The notes under the pieces are model-generated. The model saw nothing but the letters and a program-made list of their open reading frames with translations. It made no database searches and had not been told where the DNA came from. Positions 6,860 to 12,120 of a stretch of 12,120 bases of DNA are shown here, in pieces (position 1 is the first letter of the stretch; each line of letters starts with the position of its first letter). The stretch is from UBA4661 sp002405405 (GTDB taxonomy: Bacteria; Bacteroidota; Ignavibacteria; Kapaibacteriales; UBA4661), in NCBI GenBank assembly GCA_036847245.1, contig DAIUAL010000094.1, positions 1 through 12,120 of the forward strand. The letters run 5' to 3'. The translations under genes were made by a program, and so were the position numbers.

Positions 6860-9097
6860 TTATGCTTCTTCAGAAGTATGTGTTGATTCTTCTTGAACAG
6901 GTTGTTTATACTCTACGCGTTGATGTGCAGTTCCTTTGAGATTGCGCATAAATGTTTCTTTTATATTCGCCAAATCGCCAATCGTTAATCCCGACTCATC
7001 TAATTGTCCATCTTGAATCCGATCTTTAAAAATGGCATCAATACGTGCCTCAAGCAATTCTTCATTATTCGTATCTACAACATGCGATATGGCTTCGACA
7101 GCATCGGCAAGCATGACGACACCTGTTTCTTTAGAATTCGGAATTGGTCCATCATAGCGAAATTCTTTTTCGTTAACCTCGTCTTGTTTGTCTTTGGCAT
7201 CTTCCACTGCCTTGTTGTAGAAATAAGCAATAAGCATAGTACCATGATGCATTGGAATAAACTCCACAATACGATCAGGTAATTTGTATTCAGCAGCTAA
7301 ACGAAGACCTTCTTCAACATGCTCGCGAATAAATTTTGCACTCTTGTATGGACTCAAACGCTCATGCTTGTTCCCAATGTCTAATTGATTTTCGATAAAG
7401 TATTCCGGCTTTACCATCTTACCAATATCATGAAAGTATGCCCCTACTTTTGCTAGCGAAGAATTTGCACCGATAGCCAAACAAGCAGTTTCCGCAAGTC
7501 GTGCCACCATAAGCGTATGTTGATATGTGCCGGGTGCTTTCTCGCTGAGTTGAACAAGTAATTCATGGTTTAAAGAATCATACTCCGTGAGTAATAGATC
7601 TGTGGTTTGCTTAAAGGTACGCTCGATTGTGTAGAGAGCGGCAAGTGTTAGCAGGGGTGAGCTAACAGCATTAATTACTGCATATACAAGGTATTGCAAC
7701 AGCTCCGAGATATGTGTTGCATGTTCGATACCAATGCACAAGATACAAACCACGAGTGCCGCAAAAATTGAGAAGATGGATTTAAAGATCTGCGTACGGC
7801 TTTTCATATCGCGTACGGTAAAAGCGGCAAATGTTCCCGAAGTAATCACAGCAATAGCGACATCGTAATTATTTCCCATGATACCAGCAACCAACAATCC
7901 CATTGCAAGATTAAAATGATTTGCCGTGCGGGAATCATATAAAATCGATGTTAGCATGGAGAAAATTGGCGTAAAAATCAAAAACTGCATAGGTGTATTC
8001 TCCGTAAATGCAACCAAACGTGCATTGATTGCCGCAATAACGAGCAAGGTACACAAGCCTGCTAATTTTCGATTGTCACGATAAATACGTTCACGCAAGA
8101 AAAAAAGATAGATCATCAGCATCGTTACAATTAACGTTGTATGACCAAAATTACCTATGATGCGTAGAGTTGAAGAAATACCTTGATTAGTTAGTGCTCT
8201 GGTGTTTTGGTAACTGCTGAGTTTCAGTGCAGTCATATCCGTGATGACTTCGCCTTTACTGACAATAGTTTCACCTTTATGTACAATCCCCAAGGTACGT
8301 GGCACAGACTGCACAACCTGCTCACGCGCTTGCTGAGTTAATTCTTGTGATACAATAATATTAGGCACCATGAGTCGTGTCGTCAAGACATGCTGAGCAA
8401 TTGGTGCATAGAGTGCGGGTGTACTTTCCCGGATGAATTGCTCACCTGCAATACGATAGCTTGAAGAATCATACACTTGTGCCGTTGCAAATGCAGTTTC
8501 TTGTAAGGAGGAAAGCTGAACGATAATATCGGGCGTTGCAATACTCGACCGTGCTTCATTCACAAATCCATGTTGATACACTTTTGCTTGAAATGTCATT
8601 AGCATTGTAGTGAGCGTTTCGACCATTGCTTTGCGTCGTGGCAACTGCATTACTTGTAAAGTATTCATGGTTTCACGAGAGTAATTGTATGCCAATGCAA
8701 TACTATCGACATTCATTTTTTCGACAACAAATGGTGCGAAATAAAGATCCAATGCTTGCCGCGTTACACGTTCCATATTCGGACGTTCAATACATACAGG
8801 AGCAACACGTTCGCGGGCAGAAAGCACATCAGCAGAAAATTGTGCTGATGTTTTTGCAACTGGAAAAGGATACTCAGCAACCACCGTTGCACCGCGCCAC
8901 GTTGTCCCAACACCAAACTCATACTCGACTGTACTATTCATTGGAAAGCATACCGTGCAAATTGCCACTGTGCAAATGACGATCAAGTGCTTCATTAAAT
9001 TCTCTTGGTTGAACCACCCTCCTTGATCGGTATGGTCGCGTTGCTCTGATGCGCTTTCATCGCGCATACGGCTAAAGAGTGTTTCTGTCTTACTCAT
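6860..9097 (-). CDS. pgpH: 7TM-HD family phosphodiesterase, PgpH-type c-di-AMP hydrolase
   Basis: PgpH-type proteins hydrolyse the second messenger c-di-AMP. From the ATG at 9097 the protein has 745 residues. Order: short polar N-terminus, first membrane segment (about 36-52), a long extracytoplasmic domain (about 55-310) with the family's GEVITD segment, seven membrane segments (about 310-490), then a cytoplasmic HD domain. The metal site is intact: His527 (TYQHTLMVA), His556-Asp557 (YFHDIGK), His593, His617-His618 (MHHGT) and Asp665 (MLADAVEA). FIENQ and FRYDGPIP are also family-typical. The C-terminal tail is rich in Glu. The frame is open 20 codons further upstream (ATG at 9157), but that segment overlaps the divergent intergenic region and MSKTETLFSRM is the better start. 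It heads the operon with xerD (15-bp gap) and namZ. Lineage comparison could show ligands other than c-di-AMP; that is not visible here. Confidence 0.92.
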   Translation of the reverse strand: MSKTETLFSRMRDESASEQRDHTDQGGWFNQENLMKHLIVICTVAICTVCFPMNSTVEYEFGVGTTWRGATVVAEYPFPVAKTSAQFSADVLSARERVAPVCIERPNMERVTRQALDLYFAPFVVEKMNVDSIALAYNYSRETMNTLQVMQLPRRKAMVETLTTMLMTFQAKVYQHGFVNEARSSIATPDIIVQLSSLQETAFATAQVYDSSSYRIAGEQFIRESTPALYAPIAQHVLTTRLMVPNIIVSQELTQQAREQVVQSVPRTLGIVHKGETIVSKGEVITDMTALKLSSYQNTRALTNQGISSTLRIIGNFGHTTLIVTMLMIYLFFLRERIYRDNRKLAGLCTLLVIAAINARLVAFTENTPMQFLIFTPIFSMLTSILYDSRTANHFNLAMGLLVAGIMGNNYDVAIAVITSGTFAAFTVRDMKSRTQIFKSIFSIFAALVVCILCIGIEHATHISELLQYLVYAVINAVSSPLLTLAALYTIERTFKQTTDLLLTEYDSLNHELLVQLSEKAPGTYQHTLMVARLAETACLAIGANSSLAKVGAYFHDIGKMVKPEYFIENQLDIGNKHERLSPYKSAKFIREHVEEGLRLAAEYKLPDRIVEFIPMHHGTMLIAYFYNKAVEDAKDKQDEVNEKEFRYDGPIPNSKETGVVMLADAVEAISHVVDTNNEELLEARIDAIFKDRIQDGQLDESGLTIGDLANIKETFMRNLKGTAHQRVEYKQPVQEESTHTSEEA

Positions 9098-9131
9098 GCT
9101 AGCATTTGCCTTGAAGTGTTTCAATGCGAGA

Positions 9132-9137
9132 ATTATA
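9132..9137 (-). promoter_or_regulatory. Possible -10 element for the pgpH operon
   Basis: On the minus strand the hexamer TATAAT lies about 35 bases before the pgpH ATG. No convincing -35 element sits at the right distance. It is nested in a small CGAG/CTCG inverted repeat (about 9127-9141). Support is weak. Confidence 0.25.
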
Positions 9138-9291
9138 CTCGACTTTACATAACACAAATTTTTATGCCAAATTGCAAAGCCGACTAAAAAAATTACCGAA
9201 TTTCGTGGCAGAAAGTCTGCACAAAAGAATCTATGGTCATTTCTTCTGCTTTAGGGGAGCTATCCTTATTCACTCTTCATTGTCTGATTTC

Positions 9292-10593
9292 ATGCAATCG
9301 CAAACACTTCGCTTTTTCTTTTTCTTTTTAATGATCGGTATTCTGCAAGCACTTATCGATAGCTATGTCATTATCAAATGGCGAAAATATGTTCGTCGAC
9401 GTACGTGGTCTGCATACTTTTATCGCATTCCAATTGGCTTGGCTATGCTCTTTTTCTGTTTGTCGGCATATGCAACATGGCAACGACAAATCAATGGCGT
9501 ACCGAATGTCTGGGGTTCGACAATGTCGGTACTACTGGCTTTATGGTATTTACCCAAACTCCCCATCAGTATTGTTATGGCAATTACAGACATAGGTAAA
9601 GCAATCGTACTGTGTTGGGAAATCCTGAGAAAGAAAATCACCTCCGCCCCTACACCCACGTCTCCGATTCTACCAACGTTACCTGAACAAAAAGCAGCGC
9701 AACAGCATAATGAATCCGAGCTTAAGAGTACCACCCCCTCTTCTTCGCGCCGTGATTTTTTGCAGACAGCGGGCTGGGCACTTGCGGGAACACCCTTTGT
9801 GATTATGAGTTATGGCATGGCAAAATCATTGTATGATTTTCAGGTATATCGTATCGACATTCCCATGAAGAATTTACCGCGTCAATTTGACGGCATGACT
9901 ATAGCACAGATTTCAGACATTCATGCAGGATCGTTTTTAGCAGATGCACCCGTTCAGGAAATCGTTCGCATCACGAATGAATTACAATCTGATATGATTA
10001 TCATAAGTGGTGATTGGGTAAATGCCCGTACTGAAGAAATTCCTCGTATTGCCCCCTATATACCTAAACTCTCTGCTCCGCTTGGAGTTTGGGGTTCGCT
10101 GGGTAATCATGATCATTATATGTCAGATGCTGACCACCAACGACTGATTACATGGATTCGCTCAACCGGAACAAATCTTCTCATTAACCAAAGTACTATT
10201 TTTGATATCGACGGTGAGTATCTGAATCTCGCGATCACTGATAATATCGGCTTGCGCCAATACTTTGGTCATCTACCAACAGCTATGGCAAAAACCCGCG
10301 AAGGTGCATCAACAATTTTGGTATCGCATGATCCAACATTCTGGGATATTGCCGTTCGTGAAAAAACGACTATTGATTTGATGCTGTCGGGACACACACA
10401 TGGAGGACAATTCGGGGTAGAATTTGGCACGAAACAATTCGGTGTTGCACAGATGGTCTATAAACAATGGGCAGGTCTGTACAGCGAGGGCGCACAGCAT
10501 TTATATGTCAATCGTGGTGTTGGCACAACGGGCGTCCCTGCACGTATCGGTATTCCGCCGGAGATTACCTACCTCACATTGCGAAAAGCATAA
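9292..10593 (+). CDS. Membrane-anchored metallophosphoesterase with internal Tat motif (YkuE/YaeI-like)
   Basis: This 433-residue protein joins a membrane domain to a calcineurin-like phosphoesterase. Three or four hydrophobic segments occupy about 5-112. A Pro/Thr/Ser-rich linker follows (113-150), then a twin-arginine motif SRRDFLQ (152-158) with a hydrophobic stretch (159-175). The catalytic domain carries all metal motifs: SDIH (Asp209, His211), GDWVN (Asp241, Asn244), GNHD (Asn272-His273-Asp274), VSHDP (His346) and GHTHGG (His368, His370). The layout suggests the enzyme faces outward, anchored after Tat export. Its closest known types are YkuE (a Tat substrate in B. subtilis) and YaeI/LpxG-like phosphoesterases, acting on lipid or envelope phosphoesters; the real substrate is unknown. 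The ATG at 9292 is chosen over 9124 because it starts directly at the first membrane segment, and the longer form would overlap the pgpH promoter region. No Shine-Dalgarno is visible. Divergent from pgpH. Confidence 0.88.
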   Translation: MQSQTLRFFFFFLMIGILQALIDSYVIIKWRKYVRRRTWSAYFYRIPIGLAMLFFCLSAYATWQRQINGVPNVWGSTMSVLLALWYLPKLPISIVMAITDIGKAIVLCWEILRKKITSAPTPTSPILPTLPEQKAAQQHNESELKSTTPSSSRRDFLQTAGWALAGTPFVIMSYGMAKSLYDFQVYRIDIPMKNLPRQFDGMTIAQISDIHAGSFLADAPVQEIVRITNELQSDMIIISGDWVNARTEEIPRIAPYIPKLSAPLGVWGSLGNHDHYMSDADHQRLITWIRSTGTNLLINQSTIFDIDGEYLNLAITDNIGLRQYFGHLPTAMAKTREGASTILVSHDPTFWDIAVREKTTIDLMLSGHTHGGQFGVEFGTKQFGVAQMVYKQWAGLYSEGAQHLYVNRGVGTTGVPARIGIPPEITYLTLRKA

Positions 10594-10628
10594 ATGATTG
10601 GTCTATTTTGTCGCATATCTACAATAGA

Positions 10629-10657
10629 AAGGGCTGACAATAATATCATCAACCCTT
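10629..10657. terminator. Probable bidirectional terminator between convergent genes
   Basis: AAGGGCTGA (10629-10637) pairs with TCAACCCTT (10649-10657) with one mismatch on the plus strand, which becomes a G-U pair on the minus strand. The plus side is followed by GTTTGTGTTG and the minus side by TTCTATTG; both tails are only partly T-rich. It sits between the stops of the phosphoesterase (10593) and the aminotransferase (10679). Confidence 0.55.
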
Positions 10658-10678
10658 GTTTGTGTTGCAAGTACCGAC

Positions 10679-11878
10679 TTAACCGCGCCGCAAAAACTCT
10701 TTGATATTACGCGCTGCATGACGAATGCGTTCTTCGTTTTCGATAAATGCAATGCGTACATACTCATCGCCATACGGACCGAAACCAATACCGGGGCTAA
10801 CAGCAACATGGGCTTCGGCAATCAACCGACTGGCAAACTCCAAACTTCCGATACTACGGTAGGGCTCAGGAATGCGCGCCCATGCAAACATCGATGCTTT
10901 CGGTGCGGGAAATTCCCAACCGGCATGAGCAAAACTTTTCACGCACACCTGCATACGACGTTCATACATAGCTGACACCTCGCGTGCAAAGTCATCATGA
11001 TTGTTAAGTGCTTCGATTGCCGCAACTTGAATTGCCGTGTGCATACCATAATCGAAGTAACTTTTCATTTTGGCAAGAGCACCCACTAACCGTTCATTAC
11101 CGCATACAAATCCTACGCGCCAGCCGGCCATATTATAACTTTTGGACAAGGTAAATGTTTCGACTGCAACATCTTTTGCACCTTCGACTTGCAAGATCGA
11201 TGGCGTACGGTAATCGCCATAGCAAATATCAGCGTAGGCAATATCGCTAACGATATAGAAGCGTTCGCGTTTAGCAAGTGCAACCAACTCTTTATAAAAA
11301 TCTAACCCAACGGTTGCCGTTGTCGGGTTATTCGGAAAATTCACGACTACAAATTTCGGTTTAGGTGTTGCTTCGCGAATAGCACGTGCCATACGCTCAA
11401 AAAAATCTTCCTCAAAATTTTCGGTATAAGGTGACAACTCGACACGATTCACATTACCACCGGCTATAACCACACCATAGCTGTGAATTGGGTAGCTTGG
11501 GTCAGGTACGATCACCAAATCCCCGGGGTCGGTGATCGCCAAACAAAGATGTGCATAGCCATCTTTTGAACCAATCGTTGCTATCGCTTCAGTGTTTGGA
11601 TTCAATTCTACATCATATCGGCGCTTGTACCATTTTGTTATAGCACCACGCAAGTTTTGAATACCCTTTGATGCAGAATATCGGTGTGTTTTTGTGCGTT
11701 GCAAAACCTCGACTGCTTTATCAACTACCGATTGAGGAGGATCGCCATCGGGATTACCCATGCTGAGATCAATAACATCATTACCGGCATGACGTTCTTT
11801 CATTTTCAAATCATTGATAATAGCAAAAACATAGGGCGGCAAACGCTTAATACGATTGAATTCTATTTCAGGAAACAT
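10679..11878 (-). CDS. alaC: Class I/II aminotransferase, AlaC-type (glutamate-pyruvate transaminase)
   Basis: The 399-residue protein is a PLP-dependent fold-type I aminotransferase. It closely resembles E. coli AlaC, which makes alanine from pyruvate and glutamate. Shared blocks include FNRIKRLPPYVF (7-18), the conserved SMGNPDG near residue 40, HRYSASKGI (65-73) and TIGSKDGYAHL (101-111). Further ones are VPDPSYPIHSYG (124-135), TLSKSYNMAGWRVGF (243-257) with PLP-binding Lys246, IPEPYRSIGSLEFA (336-349) and SPGIGFGPYGDEYVRIAFIEN (361-381) with substrate-carboxylate Arg375. Asn184 (NNPTT) and Asp212/Tyr215 (SDIAYAD) hold the cofactor. LL-diaminopimelate aminotransferases are related, and some relatives act on other amino acids, so substrate is inferred from resemblance. 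The ATG at 11878 gives an N-terminus like AlaC. It is separated from the upstream cinA-like gene by a terminator-like hairpin, so it probably has its own promoter. Confidence 0.92.
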   Translation of the reverse strand: MFPEIEFNRIKRLPPYVFAIINDLKMKERHAGNDVIDLSMGNPDGDPPQSVVDKAVEVLQRTKTHRYSASKGIQNLRGAITKWYKRRYDVELNPNTEAIATIGSKDGYAHLCLAITDPGDLVIVPDPSYPIHSYGVVIAGGNVNRVELSPYTENFEEDFFERMARAIREATPKPKFVVVNFPNNPTTATVGLDFYKELVALAKRERFYIVSDIAYADICYGDYRTPSILQVEGAKDVAVETFTLSKSYNMAGWRVGFVCGNERLVGALAKMKSYFDYGMHTAIQVAAIEALNNHDDFAREVSAMYERRMQVCVKSFAHAGWEFPAPKASMFAWARIPEPYRSIGSLEFASRLIAEAHVAVSPGIGFGPYGDEYVRIAFIENEERIRHAARNIKEFLRRG

Positions 11879-11912
11879 ATTGTGACAAGAATATTATGGT
11901 GAAAAGAAAAAT

Positions 11913-11930
11913 AAACAGCCTGCTCTGTTT
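11913..11930 (-). terminator. Intrinsic terminator after the cinA-like gene
   Basis: On the minus strand a 6-bp stem AAACAG/CTGTTT with a 6-base loop is followed by a T-rich tail (ATTTTTCTTTTC). It lies about 47 bases after the stop at 11977. The stem is short, so efficiency is uncertain, but position and tail fit. Confidence 0.6.
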
Positions 11931-11934
11931 CAAG

Positions 11935-11944
11935 TGTGTACACA
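11935..11944. repeat. 10-bp perfect palindrome between alaC and cinA
   Basis: TGTGTACACA is self-complementary. It lies between the cinA-like stop and its terminator, upstream of alaC. It could be a regulator-binding site for alaC, or chance. Confidence 0.25.
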
Positions 11945-11976
11945 GAACAAACATGATTCTACTGTAACAAATATCG

Positions 11977-12120
11977 CTACATCAACACTTTTAGCAACAG
12001 AGAAAATGCCGTTGCCACAGCACGCTCACGATTGACTTGACGATCGACACCAAAAATAAATTTATGGGTGCGAGGTTCTTGTGGCGTTGCAACAATGATA
12101 TATTCAAATCCTACAGGTTT
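11977..12120 (-). CDS. cinA: CinA/PncC-type nicotinamide-nucleotide amidohydrolase, C-terminal end (5' part outside window)
   Basis: The last 47 codons of a minus-strand gene are visible, in frame to the window edge and ending in TAG. The peptide starts KPVGFEYIIVATP and continues to FIFGVDRQVNRERAVATAFSLLL. This matches the end of the CinA C-terminal domain, where KPVGTVYIAVA and FxxxDRxxxRxRAVxxALxLL are conserved. That domain deamidates nicotinamide mononucleotide in pyridine nucleotide recycling. Whether the protein is full-length CinA (with the N-terminal MoCF-like domain) or stand-alone PncC cannot be told. It is followed by a terminator-like hairpin at 11913-11930. Confidence 0.8.
   Translation of the reverse strand, partial: KPVGFEYIIVATPQEPRTHKFIFGVDRQVNRERAVATAFSLLLKVLM

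Noticed and set aside
9124..9291. 56-residue N-terminal extension of the metallophosphoesterase
   Set aside because: The extra residues look non-conserved and would cover the divergent promoter region. The ATG at 9292 begins directly at a membrane segment.
10679..11878. LL-diaminopimelate aminotransferase (DapL)
   Set aside because: Related in fold, but the blocks across the whole protein match AlaC much more closely as I recall that sequence. DapL activity is not excluded biochemically.
1..12120. CRISPR array, toxin-antitoxin, prophage or defence system
   Set aside because: No regularly spaced repeats, transposase or integrase cargo, phage structural genes or defence-type nuclease/NTPase genes were seen. 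All ten genes are of conserved or unassigned non-mobile type.

Overview
The window is compact, conserved chromosomal DNA from a Gram-negative-type bacterium. Base composition is moderately AT-rich by eye. It holds ten protein-coding genes, two of them cut by the window edges, and most are housekeeping or widely conserved families. The best lineage guess is the Bacteroidota/Chlorobiota (FCB) branch. This rests on the near absence of Shine-Dalgarno motifs before starts, one promoter matching the Bacteroidota TTTG...TAnnTTTG pattern, and the pairing of a 7TM-HD (PgpH-type) phosphodiesterase with a DUF1343/NamZ protein. It is inference; no rRNA or tRNA is present to anchor it.

Layout, left to right. 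(1) 1-953, plus strand: C-terminal half of the RecG helicase. Its stop overlaps the stop of (2) a minus-strand GmhB-like HAD phosphatase (950-1501). A short divergent promoter region (1502-1602) then leads into (3) a plus-strand UMF1/Atg22-like MFS transporter (1603-2922). This ends 2 bp before the convergent stop of (4) argC (2925-3893, minus). (5) A small unrecognised minus-strand gene lies at 4017-4289, followed by about 0.3 kb of apparently non-coding DNA rich in short hairpins. (6-8) A tight minus-strand operon, read right to left, is pgpH-like 7TM-HD phosphodiesterase (6860-9097), xerD-like recombinase (5891-6844) and namZ/DUF1343 (4608-5894). It closes with a strong intrinsic terminator at 4558-4585. 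(9) Divergent from pgpH is a membrane-anchored metallophosphoesterase with an internal twin-arginine motif (9292-10593, plus). (10) An AlaC-type aminotransferase (10679-11878, minus) follows, then an intrinsic terminator and the C-terminal end of a CinA/PncC-type amidohydrolase (11977-12120, minus).

Functional links. The pgpH-xerD-namZ operon joins predicted c-di-AMP turnover, site-specific recombination and peptidoglycan fragment degradation. ArgC and AlaC are amino-acid enzymes whose partner genes are not here. RecG and XerD act on replication and recombination intermediates.

I found no CRISPR array, insertion sequence, prophage, toxin-antitoxin pair or defence system. The most interesting points are modest: a Tat motif downstream of several membrane segments in the metallophosphoesterase, a divergent glycine-rich motif in the NamZ homologue, loss of the zinc-loop ligands in the HAD phosphatase, an orphan small protein, and a structured intergenic stretch.
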